The translations under genes and the position numbers were made by a program. From assembly GCF_024198175.1 (NCBI RefSeq), contig NZ_JAJVKV010000024.1:1-64000 (forward strand): 64,000 nucleotides of DNA, in the 5' to 3' direction. The stretch's first letter is position 1; each line of letters opens with the position of its first letter. This document shows, piece after piece, positions 44,201 to 46,071 of the stretch. The notes under the pieces were generated by a model. That model did no database searches and had not been told where the DNA came from. It was given only the letters and a program-made list of their open reading frames with translations. This stretch comes from Pyxidicoccus xibeiensis. GTDB taxonomy: Bacteria; Myxococcota; Myxococcia; Myxococcales; Myxococcaceae.

Positions 44201-45622
44201 GTCCTGCGGGTAGTGGTTGCGGCCACGAAGGATGATGAGGTCCTTGAGGCGGCCGGTGACGAAGAGCTCCCCCTGCTGGAAGAAGCCGAGGTCTCCCGTG
44301 CGCAGGTAGCGGTGCTCGCCGCCGCTCGCGGGGCGTGCCTGGAACGCGTGCCGCGTCTCCTCGGCGCGCTGCCAGTAGCCCAGGGCCACGCTGGGGCCAC
44401 GCACCCACACCTCGCCCACCTGCCCTTGCGCGAGCGGCTCCAGGCTCTCGGGGTGGACGACGAGGACTTCCTGGTCGGGCAGGTTGCGGCCGCAGCCCAC
44501 GAGCGTGCGCGCCGTCACGCCGTCGGTGGGCTCCACCGCGCGGTTCTGCTCCAGGGCGGCGGAGTCCAGCGTGCGCAGCACCGGGGGCTCCGCGGGGAGT
44601 CCACCCGACACGATGAGGGTGCCCTCGGCCAGGCCGTAGCAGGGATAGAAGAACTCGCGCCGGAAGCCCTGGGGGCCAAAGGCCGTCACGAAGCGGTCCA
44701 GCGTCTCCGGGCGGATGGGCTCGGCCCCCGAGAAGGCGACGCGCCAGTGGCTCAGGTCCAGGCCCTCGCGCTCCTCGGGCGCGATCTTCCGGACGCACAG
44801 GTCATACGCGAAGTTGGGGCCTCCGCTGATGCTGGCCTTGTGCTTGGACACCGTCTGCAGCCACAGCAGCGGCCGCTTGAGGAAGGTGAGCGGCGACATC
44901 AGCGCCACGGGGAAGCCCCCGTACAGCGGCTGGAGGATGCCGCCGATGAGCCCCATGTCGTGGTACGGCGGCAGCCAGATGGTGCCCACGCTGTGGGCGT
45001 CCGCCTGGAAGGCGTGGGAGATCAGCCCCAGGTTGTGCAGCAGGTTGCCGTGGCTGAGCATCACCCCCTTGGGGGTGCCGGTGGAGCCGGAGGTGTACTG
45101 GAGGAACGCGAGCGAGTCCGCGCCGACGTCCGGAGGCCGCCACGCGCTGGCGGCGTCTTCCGTGAGCGTGTCGGTGGCCACCCAGCGCAGCGTCTTGAGG
45201 GACGGCGCCTGCTCGAACAGGAACTCGGCCATGGACAGCAGCCACGACGTGGTGAGCACCACGGTGGCCTGCGAGTCCTGGATGATGGACAGCAGCCGCG
45301 GCAGGGTGCGCTCCAGCCGCGTCGGGTCTGGCGGGTACGCGGGCACGGCGACGGCGCCCGCGTAGAGGCAGCCGAAGAAGCCGGAGATGTACTCCAGGCC
45401 CGGCGGATACAGCAGGACGGCGCGCTCGCCCCTGGCTCCGAGTGACTGGAGCGCGCCGCCGATGATGCGCGCGCGTTGCTGGAGCGCGCCCCGGTTCAGC
45501 TCACCTTCCTCGCTCTCGGCGTCCTCGACGAAGGAGTAGAGGCGCGCGGCTGCGTCCGCGGAGGCCCTCGCCTCGAGCAGCTCGACGAGCGTGGACCATG
45601 GGGCGGGTGAGGGGCGGTTCAT
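14039..45622 (-). CDS. Giant lipopeptide NRPS: FAAL-ACP plus eight modules, about 10,527 aa
   Basis: This is a fatty-acid-primed nonribosomal peptide synthetase of about 1.1 MDa. Residues 1-580 form a fatty acyl-AMP ligase (TSGSTG near 178, IWLPPYHDMGLIGG) and residues 590-680 an acyl carrier (LDSLAAVEL, Ser near 637). Eight elongation modules follow: C-A-T, three times C-A-T-E, then four times C-A-T. Condensation domains after the epimerases are of the D-Cys/L type (YPLSPTQQGMLFH and relatives); the others are FAQQRLWFL type, which agrees with the epimerase placement. The frame opens with GTG at 45625 followed directly by ATG at 45622. AGAGG lies 9 bases before the ATG and 6 before the GTG, so either may serve. 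The stop overlaps the next NRPS start. The C-terminus is acidic and helical, ending in SPPSDDDTL, as expected of a docking tail. No thioesterase is present. The protein is far longer than most NRPS subunits, and repeated modules make assembly error a possibility, although the frame is intact. Confidence 0.95.
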   Translation of the reverse strand: MNRPSPAPWSTLVELLEARASADAAARLYSFVEDAESEEGELNRGALQQRARIIGGALQSLGARGERAVLLYPPGLEYISGFFGCLYAGAVAVPAYPPDPTRLERTLPRLLSIIQDSQATVVLTTSWLLSMAEFLFEQAPSLKTLRWVATDTLTEDAASAWRPPDVGADSLAFLQYTSGSTGTPKGVMLSHGNLLHNLGLISHAFQADAHSVGTIWLPPYHDMGLIGGILQPLYGGFPVALMSPLTFLKRPLLWLQTVSKHKASISGGPNFAYDLCVRKIAPEEREGLDLSHWRVAFSGAEPIRPETLDRFVTAFGPQGFRREFFYPCYGLAEGTLIVSGGLPAEPPVLRTLDSAALEQNRAVEPTDGVTARTLVGCGRNLPDQEVLVVHPESLEPLAQGQVGEVWVRGPSVALGYWQRAEETRHAFQARPASGGEHRYLRTGDLGFFQQGELFVTGRLKDLIILRGRNHYPQDLELTADQSHPAIRPGCSAAFALEVEGEERLAVVLEVDARRMADPTEVIGALRQRLAETHEVQPHTLLLIEPGALPKTSSGKVQRRACRQALLDGQLAVVHAWSESAASEPASTPGQAVPAPLPAVEEERVTWLRARLAPRLHVRPEELDAAAPLTRYGLDSLAAVELAHFFEKELGVAVPMQTLLAGCTLEELARALPTAAPQPARVEEVSTGPGPFPLSPAQERLWFLEQLQPGGAVYHLPVGLRLEGRLEVASLEASLQALVQRHESLRTVFQSDEGRPSQSILPEGRTRLEREDLTGLPEAQREAEALRRAREEARRPFELSRGPLLRAVLLRLGEERHVLVLTVHHLVSDGTSLGVLARELAALYAAHAAGREPRLPPPPARYVDQAAAQRARLERGELEGQLEYWKHLRGAPPLLELPADAPRPAVESHRGARHAFQLEAGLWRQVQALARREGTTPFAVLLAGYQVLLSRLSGQPDVCVGTPVAGRGRAGQADVIGLFVNTLVFRAELSGAPSFLGLLGQVRERVLGALAHQDVPFERVVEAVQPVRSQSHAPLFQAMLVLQDDPALALELEGLRWERLEVDTGASMFDLTLFLFEGQEGGLDASFEYATDLFTASTVERVAGHLRTLLHAAVTTPERSIAELPLLSPEERNQLLVAWNDTRSSEAPEDNVPLLVEAQTRRTPGAVALIAGDARWTYAELESRVLRLAHHLRTLGVVAESRVGVCIGRSAELVVALMAVQRAGGAYVPLDPSWPRERLALVVEDAAPGVLLTTQALSERLGTPRGQVVCLDTAALGALPVAPLPCPASPDNVCAILYTSGSTGRPKGVALTHRGAVAFLRWAGRTFSAEQLSRVLFATSINFDLSVFELFAPLTRGGAVVVAEDALALPSLPAASEVTLVNTVPSAMAELVRARAVPASVRTVNLAGEALPRPLVDALYALGTVADVFNLYGPTEDTTYSTHARVPPGAEPTIGRPLSDTAVYLVDERLQPVPIGVAGELYLSGEGLARGYLGRPDLTAERFLPDPFSATPGARMYRTGDLARYLPDGRIAYLGRADFQVKVRGFRIELGEVEAALAAHAGVRESVVLAREDSPGHKRLVAYVVPGESSPSVEELRSALGARLPGYMVPSAFVVLPALPRTPNGKVDRRALPAPDSSGAERTQAYVAPRTPGEQLLAGLWREVLGVEQVGVHDDFFALGGHSLLATRLISRVRNALHVDLPLRTLFEAPTLALLAERLEAAGRPVGAPRPPLVATPRTGDTALSFAQQRLWFLDRLRPDSAFYNLPAAVRLDGPLDVEALERALAELVRRHEVLRATFHDNGGEPVQRVSADASLVLERTDLSGPPEERREAEARRLADAEARRPFQLERGPVLRAGLLKLDAGHHVLLLTLHHIVADGWSMEVLVREVGALYGAFTEGRPSPLPALALQYSDYALWQRSWLDGEARESQLEYWRRQLAELPASLELPTDRPRPAVQSFRGATFTRVLPRALADGVVALGQREGATPFMVVLAAFQAVLHRYTGQTDLAIGTDIANRHHVETEGLIGFFVNQLVLRTRLEGQLSFQELLGRARETTLGASAHQDLPFEELVRALNPERSLSHAPLFQLKLTYQDAVALEGVELPGVKWSRLPAEAGAAKFDLTLSVTRTARGLECLCEYSTDLFDERTLQGLLGHLSTLLSAALERPETRLCELPLMAPAERQRALVEWNDTAEPLPELARAQALFEAHAAQTADAFAVTFEGQALTYGELERRANQLAHHLRGLGVGPEVRVALCLDRSLDLVVGLLGVLKAGGAFVPLDPSYPAERLAYMLADCAAPVLLSVERIADELPSRGEQVVCLDADAAVIGASPVEPPRPLGGGAQAAYVIYTSGSTGRPKGTVLTHRGLYNTSRAVARLHGYRPESRVLQFASLSFDAAVCEIFGTLAAGARVCLAPRERLLPDAPLRALIEEQGITAATLTPAVLSRLEAHGLASLETLISAGEACPPELAARWKGRVARFINAYGPTEVTICATLDADVDVEQPTIGRPLPNVRTYVLDARMQPVPVGVPGELYVGGAGVARGYHQRPDLTAERFVPDAFGAEPGGRLYRTGDRVRLRADGRLEFLGRTDSQLKLRGFRIEPGEIEAVLAEHRSVREAVVVLREDSPGARRLVAYVAGEEGSTEALQAFMRERLPEHMVPAAFVVLESLPLTPAGKVDRKALPAPESTQSAQEREFAAPRTPVEEKLAAIWAQLLGAQRVDIHENFFERGGDSITGIQMVARARQVGLEFTPAQLFENQTIASLACVVRSTTTTVEEQGPVSGDAPLTPIQHLFFERELPQAHHYNQSLLLVLRRRLEPSVLQQALLSLVVHHDALRLRFSRSSQGAWEQSFAAPPDAFSLRSVDLASASQDALPTLVEAACSDVQRSLRLDEGVLLRAALLDAGPGRPQRLFLAAHHLVVDAVSWRILLEDLELAVSQLLEARPVSLPPKSSSLKSWAERLQAHARSNEMERELALWTRLASPPPPAFPTDASGTNAVASARSLAVSLEADTTRLLLQDAATSWRARPDELLLAALGVAVSRCFGLSSLLVDVEGHGREAVFPGMDLSRTVGWFTSVAPVRLSVPSSASLGDHLRSARDGLRALPLRGIGFGLLRYLGQPGVQEALRALPRASVAFNYLGQLDASAAASSLFALSSEAAGPVEGEGGLRSHLLELNALVLEGRLQLDFKYSPHLHSAARVQALADACLDVLRQLVSLRASPDSLRYTPTDFPLASLDADALARLVPQGTPVEDLYPLSPTQQGMLFHALMTPGSGEYFEQLTLTFRTPLDLVAFRRAWETLLARHPVLRSRFLWEGLTEPLQLVQPRVDLPWGQLDWRGLSGEEQRARVDAFLAEDRAQGFDLSRAPLMRVTLIQLDGVQRLVWSHHHLLMDGWSQGRLFQELFVLYDAFLQGRAPRLEEAPPYRNYIAWLRRQDYTQAERFWRERLAGFSTPTPLPGDREPGSKQALSSLEIRKVLLSPQATSALGALSRAHSVTLSTLVQAAWALVLGRSSDESDVVFGATVSGRPPALPGVEEMVGLFIGSLPVRVRLAERDSVLSWLKGLQEQQHALRQFEHSPLAQVQGWSAVPRGTSLFQSLLVFENYPIDASVRERASGLEVRDIEVFERSNYPLTATIVPGEQLLLKFSYDTGRFDAATVERLLRQWSTVLESFASAPERPVAEVSLLDAQERHRVLVEWNATRVDFPGESTLHALFAEHVALRPDAVALESATEKLTYLQLDARANQLAHALRRMGVGPDARVALCLERSVELVVAVLGILKAGGAYVPLDASYPRERLALMVEDARPEVLVTTRELLARLPAGSMQVLLLEEARASLEREPTSAPRDGATARGLAYIDFTSGSTGRPKGVCIEHRSVARLVKGVDYAELGPQHTFLLIAPISFDASTVEIWGCLLNGGRLVVYPPQAPSDVRELREVLTRHAVTTLHLTAGLFSQMVDADIQGLASVRQLLTGGDVVSAPHVRRVLTELKIPVTACYGPTESTTFTSCFRMTEPSQPGDSVPIGRPIANTQVYLLDGNGQPVPAGVPGELFVGGDGLARGYLDAALTAERFVPDPFGTEPGGRLYRTGDLARWRPDGVLEFLGRRDTQVKVRGYRIEVGELEAVLLRAPQVREAVVVAREDVPGVKRLVAYVVTAPGETVDTGALREAVKDALPEYMVPAAFVVLDALPLTPNGKVDRKALPAPTGERPTLEHAFVAPRNSVEEKLAALWTRALGVQQVGIHDNFFELGGDSIIILQVVARARQVGLQLSPRQLFEQQTIAKLAAVLAPDSAAVSVEEQGPVTGEAPLTPIQHLFFERELPQAHHFNQSLLLVLRRRLEPSVLQQALLSLVVHHDALRLRFSRASHGAWEQSFAAPPDAFSLRSVDLASASQDALPSLVEAACADVQRSLRLDEGVLLRAALLDAGPGRPQRLFLAAHHLVVDAVSWRILLEDLELAVSQLLEARPVSLPPKSSSLKSWAERLQAHARSNEMERELALWTGLASPPPPAFPTDSSGTNSVASARSLAVSLEADTTRLLLQDAATAWRARPDELLLASLGVAVSRCFGLSSLLVDVEGHGREAVFPDVDLSRTVGWFTSVAPVRLSVPSSASLGDHLRSARDGLRALPLRGIGFGLLRYLGNSHAVEALRALPQAPVAFNYLGQLDASAAASSLFALSSEAAGPAEGEGGLRSHLLELNALVLEGRLQLDFKYSPHLHSAARVQALADACLDVLRQLVSLRASPDSLRYTPTDFPLASLDADSLARLVPQGTPVEDLYPLSSMQQGMLFHALHDPSESEYFEQLTWHVGTSLDLSAFRRAWEGLVARHAVLRTGFFWEGLTEPLQRVQPRADLPWQELDWREVPSHELTARLEEFLRADRARGFDLSRPPLARVTAMRLGDGTWRFVFSHHHLLLDGWSQGRLFQELFALYDAFSQGESPRLPPAPHYRDAIAWLRKQDAGRTERFWREALAGVDSPTPLPAASPASTRTGARVLHEREVHLSRASTTGLQALVRQHQLTLGTVLQGAWALLLNRYAGQDDVVFGATVSGRPAELPGVEEMVGLFINTLPVRIHVPGHQSVLPWLKHLQARQTELRQQEHSPLSQVQGWSGVPRGTPLFETLLVVENYPVDAAVRERAKRVEVGDVRALERTTYPLTAVVVPGAELLLRLSGDAHRFEPSALERLLGHWRTLLEGLAARPEQKLADLACLSAGERHQLLVEWNATRTETPRVAGLHALVEAQAARTPDALAVVSQQGQLTYRELMQRSGRLARQLRTLGVGPDVRVGLFLERSTDTAVALLAILRSGGAYVPLDPSYPRERLGHILEDASPRILLTHSALRSRLPRQAPTTLCLDVAEDLGPDTDAPLSPAAVLPEHLAYVLYTSGSTGRPKGVAVSHGAIVNHMAWIVSAFGLGAEDRLLQKTSLGFDASVWECWAPLMTGGCLVMASPTAHQDADILLDELLQHRITLLQVVPSMLGALVDLARGRRVDSVRWLFCGGEALPVELARRAGALFPEARVVNLYGPTETTIDATFAVYPSEGSGVTVPIGRPVSNMRAYVLDAHLAPVPVGVAGELYLSGDGLARGYLARPDLTAERFLADPFSPAPGGRMYRTGDRARYLADGRLEYLGRADFQVKLRGFRIELEEIEAVLARHPALSRAVVVPREEGGRTHLVAYVVPREGQAADAGELRGMLRDVLPEYMVPAAFVVLDTLPLTPSGKVDRKALPAPRTRKQDEDRAYAAPRTALETQLAAIWAQVLGVERVGLHDDFFELGGDSIVSLQVVARARQAGLALSPRQLFERPTVAALAEVVGALEGRQAPQGPVSGPVPLTPIQHDFLARGLAAPERFTQTVLLELDGATSPEHLEQALRALVEHHDALRLRLVRGDAGWEQTNAAPEAPVYLRRESLATLAPEQHASALAALAHELEASLRLDEGLLLRAAWVERGAGRSGRLLIAVHHLGVDAVSWRALLEDLETTLGRLARGEAVALPPKTTSFQEWARRMAERALTPEVEAELPVWKELALRPVPALPTAGAATGAAHEVRVGLDAGETALLLAEVPTAYRARIDEVLLAAVAQALSRWSGHGRLRVDLEGHGREDVFADVDLSRTVGWFTALHPLVLEVSSGASPGEAVRAVRDARRDVPGQGLGYGLLRYLGRPEARAALKAAPGASVLFNYVGTVDASAVRSQLLRLAPEPLPPSEDSSARAHLLEVNGQVRGGQLEVAWTYREGALSRATVEAIARGTLEALRAVIASRASDDARRRSTGDFPLARLEAPVLQALLSDAGDVEELYPLAPLQQGMLFHTLLATGSGEYLQQLTWTVHSPLELPVLRRAWEWVVARHSALRSSFRWQGLPKALQVVHARPDVPWSEQDWSALPADAVQQRLDAFFEEDRTRGFDVSRPPLMRVMALKLEGGVHRFVWSFHHMLLDGWSLGLFFRDLFSAYDALHRGHAPQAPPAPRYGEYISWLAKQELPRSESFWRKTLAGIQAPTPLPGRRTATRAQQALPRGEHVLVLSATTSSALQELAREHQLTLNTLLQGTFALLLGRHAGVDDVVFGATVSGRPPELPGIEAMMGLFINSLPVRVRLPADAPAMTWLRGLQSSQVEVRQHEHSPLVEVQGWSQVPRGQPLFESLLVFENYPVDAWVQERASGVDVRGVRFIERTTYPLSVNVIPTAQLTFQVSYEQPRLDAGTVERLLGHWRNLLEGLLARPDARVGELPLLGAEERRQLVVEWNRTEAPYSEEATVHSLFSQAAARTPEAVAVVAGERTLTFGELERRANQLAWHLRTLGVGPEVRVGLFLERSVELVVGLLGILKAGGAYVPMDATYPAERLAFLARDAGVPVLVTREALADLLPSQGELLVCLDSEEAALSKLPTHAPETGVHGECLAYVIYTSGSTGRPKGAMLPHRGVVNYLAWCLEAYRVAEGQGAPVHSSVSFDLTVTSLLAPLVAGRPVVLAREDDAVSALAEALRAGRDFSLVKLTPTHLKLLAEQLRPEELAGRARALVIGGEALTAEAIRPWREHAPATRLINEYGPTETVVGCCIHEVGAEESIDGAVSIGRPIANTRLYVLDARGEPVPVGVPGELYVGGDGVGRGYLGRPELTAERFVPDAFSPKPGARLYRTGDRAVYGADGRLDYLGRLDEQVKIRGFRIEPGEVEAELLRFPAVAEAVVVAREDVAGDKRLVAYVVARSEQATVAELRRHLEKSLPEHLVPSAFVLLDALPLTPNGKVDKQALPAPEAGADEASFVAPRTPNEELLAGIWADILHVERVGLRDDFFELGGHSLLATQLVSRLRSVFGVELPLADIFDAPTVEKMAERLARASAERGVVAPPLVAANRSERLPLSFAQQRLWFLDQLEPGNATYNVPTALRLEGALDASALERAFAELVRRHESLRTTFPAEAGQAVQRIAAPGPLPLPCVDLSSLPAPEREVEARRLAAEEARKPFSLVEGPLLRTSLVRLGDEEHVLLLTMHHIVSDGWSVGVLVREMAALYAAFREGQDSPLPELAVQYADYAAWQQQWLQGEVLESQLDWWREQLTGAPAVLELPTDFPRPAVRSFKGASLTTTFPPEVAAAVRAFSQREGVTPFMTLLAAFQLLMARYSGQDDIVVGTDIANRNRSETEGLIGFFVNQLVLRSRLSEASSFRALLAQVRRTTLGAYARQDLPFEELVKALNPERSLGHAPLFQVKLVLQNAPTSRLEVPGLALSGLEGSTGVARFDMTLAVSEAPEGLAWLCEYSTELFEAETIGRMFGHLRTLLEAAVARPDASLHSLPLLTEAEQQAVLREWSTGPVAPEAAVAHVLFAAQASRTPDAVAVSFGDSHLTYRQLDSRANQLARYLQARGVGPDMRVALCLGRSLDFVVSLLGVLKAGGAWLPLDPALPRERLAFMLQDAAPPVLLTWEHLADELPSRGELLVCVDSEAEAIARESTEAPRVAVGPEHLAYVIYTSGSTGRPKGTLLTHRGLCNTARAASELLHLGPGRTALQFAAPGFDASVWEAFSALLSGARLLLADSDSLLPGEPLHSLLSREAVTTVTLTPSTLARLAPEGLPSLQTVAAAGEAVSPELVRRWSPGRRFLNAYGPTEVAVCATVSDAVSAERPSIGRPLPGVQVYVLDSRLLPVPVGIPGELLVGGPGLARAYLGRPELTAERFVPNAFSTTPGARLYRTGDRVRWLKDGTLEFLGRADSQVKLRGFRIELGEVESLLDSHPAVSQSVAMLREDVAGEPRLVAYLVPHEGQSVDAPTLRTFLQQRLPDYMVPSAFVSMERFPLSSSDKVDRKALPVPERSVSEDGDSSTLLSPTEELLTGIWSEVLHVERVGLHEDFFDLGGHSLLATQLLSRVRAAFGVELALRELFEAPTLAALASRVDAAVQEGNGLQLPPITVADRSGSLPLSFAQQRLWFLDQLEPGSSTYNVPVALRLHGEVDASALERAFAELVRRHESLRTTFPSVAGQAVQRIAAPGPLPLPCIDLSSLPAPERETEAHRFAAEEARKSFSLAEGPLLRTTLLRLDAGDHVLLLTMHHIVSDGWSTGVLVRELVALYAAFREGRPSPLPELALQYADYAVWQQRWLAGEPMKQQLDWWREQLTGAPAVLELPTDFPRPAVRSFKGASLTTTFPPEVAAAVRAFSQREGVTPFMTLLAAFQLLMARYSGQDDIVVGTDIANRNRSETEGLIGFFVNQLVLRSRLSEASSFRALLAQVRRTTLGAYARQDLPFEELVKALNPERSLGHAPLFQVKLVLQNAPTSRLEVPGLALSGLEGSTGVARFDMTLAVSEAPEGLAWLCEYSTELFEAETVGRMFGHLRTLLEAAVARPDASLHSLPLLTEAEQQAVLREWSTGPVAPEAAVAHVLFEAQASRTPDAVAVSFGDAHLTYRQLDSRANQLARYLQARGVGPDMRVALCLGRSLDFVVSLLGVLKAGGAWLPLDPSLPRERLAFMLQDATPPVLLTWEHLADELPSRGELLVCVDSEAAAIAQQSEEPLPVTVGPEHLAYVIYTSGSTGRPKGTLLTHRGLCNTARAASELLHLGPGRTALQFAAPGFDASVWEAFSALLSGARLLLADSDSLLPGEPLHSLLAREAVTTVTLTPSTLARLAPEGLPSLQTVAAAGEAVSPELVRRWSPGRRFLNAYGPTEVAVCATVSTSVSAERPSIGRPLPGVQVYVLDSLLRPLPVGIPGELLVGGPGLARAYLGRPELTAERFVPDAFSTTPGARLYRTGDRVRWLKDGTLEFLGRADSQVKLRGFRIELGEVESLLDSHPAVSQSVAMLREDVAGEPRLVAYLVPHEGQSIDAPTLRTFLQQRLPDYMVPSAFVAMERFPLSSSDKVDRKALPVPERSVSEPGAESSPRTPTEEVLAGIWCDILHLDSVSTREDFFDLGGHSLLATQLLSRVRAAFGVELALRELFESPTIAALASRVDSAVKTGHGVQLPPITAADRSGPLPLSFAQQRLWFLDQLAPGGTGFNILTALRLGGPLDTDALQRAFAELVRRHESLRTTFPTVAGQAMQHIAPPGPLPLPCIDLSSLPAPEREAEARRLAAEDARKPFSLAEGPLLRTALLRLDAGDHVLLLTMHHVVTDGWSSSILVRELVALYSAFRQGQPSPLPELTLQYADYAVWQQRWLAGEPMKQQLDWWREQLADAPAYLEIPTDRPRPAQASFRGDYINVSLPAELTQALNALCRREGTTLFSVLLAAFQAWLGRYTGQQDIVIGTVIANRNRAETEGLIGFFVNQLALRGRFHDDPSVREMVTRSHQTVLAAHAHQDLPFEELVKALNPQRSRAHAAFGQVHLILQNLPAVELTADNLTVNPLKLDTGSTQTDLRISTTQSEHGLSSQWEYSVDLFDADTVVRMAASFQRVLEAFVAHPDLPFSRLQLLPDAERNRVLVEWNDTARPLAPEGCLHQLFESQAARTPDALALVSGDQQLTYRQLDARANQLARYLQARGARQETCVALCVGRSLEYVVGLLAILKTGAAWMPLDVGLPRERLGAMLQTAAPSLLVTLEHLTRDLPSTGAARVCLDTEAASIALESAEPPRVSVDPANLAYFIFTSGSSGEPKGIMAEHRGAVNTVQQSARELGIGPGRRVLQVVSMAFDVSVLEIFSTLGFGGTLVVAPQDQLLPGLQLQALLRDSHIHVATLVPATLAVLPPDGLPDLQTVLTGGESCAPELADRWATGRRLVNQYGPTETSIAATSVEYVPGQGRMTIGRPYPNTRVYVLDAGLEPVPVGVPGELYIGGAGVTRGYLRRPALTAERFVPDPFSATPGARLYRTGDRVRYRPDGELEFLGRFDFQVKLRGFRIELGEIEAALGLHPAVEQAVVVLREDLPGEPRLVAYARLREGTPADATLLRGFLKERLPGYMVPAAFVLLDVLPLTSTGKVDRAALPAPEAGAVPASTFVAPRNETERQLASLLSELLGTPQVGVHDDFFDLGGHSLLATRAVARIRTLLEVDLPVQDLFEHSTVERLALRILQLQAEQLDLGRLEELLANLDEDDTSSSLSPPSDDDTL
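17295..20454 (-). other. Module 7 (C-A-T), duplicate of module 6
   Basis: The C-A-T module has pocket DAWTAAAVCK, identical to module 6. Long stretches of the condensation domain (from LTGAPAVLELPTDFPRP to the end) and of the adenylation domain match module 6 residue for residue. An aromatic residue is predicted. Confidence 0.75.
20455..23604 (-). other. Module 6 (C-A-T), aromatic-type pocket
   Basis: The domain order is C (FAQQRLWFLDQLEPG, HHIVSDGW), A (TSGSTG near 21730) and T (FFDLGGHSLLATQL). The pocket reads DAWTAAAVCK, close to phenylalanine codes. It is nearly identical along its length to module 7, so the same amino acid should be added twice. Confidence 0.75.
23605..26754 (-). other. 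Module 5 (C-A-T), asparagine predicted
   Basis: The condensation domain is of the D-donor type (VEELYPLAPLQQG, FHHMLLDGW). The pocket DLTKVGEVGK differs by one conservative change from the asparagine code DLTKLGEVGK, with Glu322 rather than the His of aspartate pockets. The carrier motif is FFELGGHSLLATQL, with no epimerase. The predicted residue is L-Asn. Confidence 0.8.
26755..31319 (-). other. Module 4 (C-A-T-E), D-glutamine predicted
   Basis: The condensation domain is again the D-donor type (VEDLYPLSSMQQG). The pocket DAWQFGLIDK equals the glutamine code known from fengycin synthetases. The epimerase carries AVHHLGVDAVSWR near 27735 and FNYVGTVD; it is less similar to epimerases 2 and 3 than they are to each other. 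The predicted residue is D-Gln. Confidence 0.8.
31320..35879 (-). other. Module 3 (C-A-T-E), unassigned pocket, D-configured residue
   Basis: The condensation domain accepts a D-donor (VEDLYPLSPTQQGMLFH). The pocket reads DAVHLGCTFK. The backbone around it (LLTGGDVVSAPHV, YGPTESTTF) resembles valine-activating domains (DAFWLGGTFK), but with His278 and Cys322. I cannot name the substrate. The epimerase is almost identical to that of module 2. Confidence 0.7.
35880..40449 (-). other. Module 2 (C-A-T-E), aromatic-type pocket, D-configured residue
   Basis: The C domain has HHIVADGW. The pocket is DACTIAAICK, identical to the phenylalanine pocket DAWTIAAICK except for Trp239 to Cys, so Phe or another hydrophobic residue is likely. 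The carrier motif ENFFERGGDSITG has an unusual Arg before GGDS. The epimerase has AAHHLVVDAVSWR near 36860 and FNYLGQLD, so the residue should become D. Confidence 0.75.
40450..43569 (-). other. Module 1 (C-A-T), alanine-like pocket
   Basis: The condensation domain (HHLVSDG near 43150) joins the fatty acyl chain to residue 1. The adenylation pocket read against GrsA positions is DLFNNALTYK, which I recall for alanine (the McyA D-Ala module); this assignment comes from memory. The carrier motif is FFALGGHSLLATRL near 40580. There is no epimerase. Confidence 0.75.
43570..45622 (-). other. Loading module: fatty acyl-AMP ligase plus acyl carrier protein
   Basis: The N-terminal unit activates a fatty acid as acyl-AMP and passes it to the adjacent carrier. 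The sequence shows FLQYTSGSTGTPKGVMLSHG, YGLAEGTL, the YLRTGDLGF loop and PKTSSGKVQRR, all as in FAALs rather than amino-acid adenylation domains. The carrier serine sits in RYGLDSLAAVEL near 43717. This predicts an N-acylated peptide; chain length cannot be read from the sequence. Confidence 0.9.
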
Positions 45623-46071
45623 CACCTGATACCTCTGTGTGCGGCCAGGAAGGCCACCTGGAATGCTTTGACGAAAGTGGAAGCGCGCGACGCGAGACTG
45701 GACATGGGATGCAGGGATGGGAGGCGGAGTCGGCGACGGTCACCGCATCAGCGCGGTTCCGCGGTCAGCGCCCCACAACAGCTCCGTCGGATGGACGGGG
45801 CAGAACCTGTCGAAAGTTGAAGTCTCAAAGCCCAGCGTCGGATTGAAAAGTCCGCCACCTCATATCACACGGCAATATGGGGGCAGAGCGTTCGAATCCT
45901 CTTGACAATGAAGACGGAGGCCGACGGTTCGCCTCCCGCCAGGAGGGCAGCCAGGGGAGCACTTCGGCTTCGGCCCCGTGCAGCCCGCGCCCCAGGAGCC
46001 TGCCAGCAGGTGCGCCGTCGCTTCACCGGCGCCCGTCACTTCCACCCGGGTGCGTGCTTGGATGCCTGGCC
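45623..46071. promoter_or_regulatory. Divergent intergenic region between lipopeptide NRPS operon and membrane-protein gene
   Basis: About 450 bp separate the divergent starts. Positions 45800-45915 are clearly less GC-rich than the flanks, as expected for a promoter zone. CATAT at 45861-45865 and ATATG at 45875-45879 form a small inverted repeat. TTGACA occurs on the plus strand at 45902-45907, without a convincing -10 element. No Fur-like palindrome is visible, so the NRPS operon does not appear to share the iron control suggested for mxcH. Confidence 0.45.

Noticed and set aside
45861..45907. CATAT/ATATG inverted repeat and TTGACA as a defined promoter-operator
   Set aside because: The arms are only five bases and no -10 element fits the TTGACA; kept only as part of the intergenic description.
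45877..46071. Upstream extension of the membrane-protein frame
   Set aside because: Low-complexity Ser/Pro/Arg-rich translation across the intergenic region; the hydrophobic protein starts at 46072.
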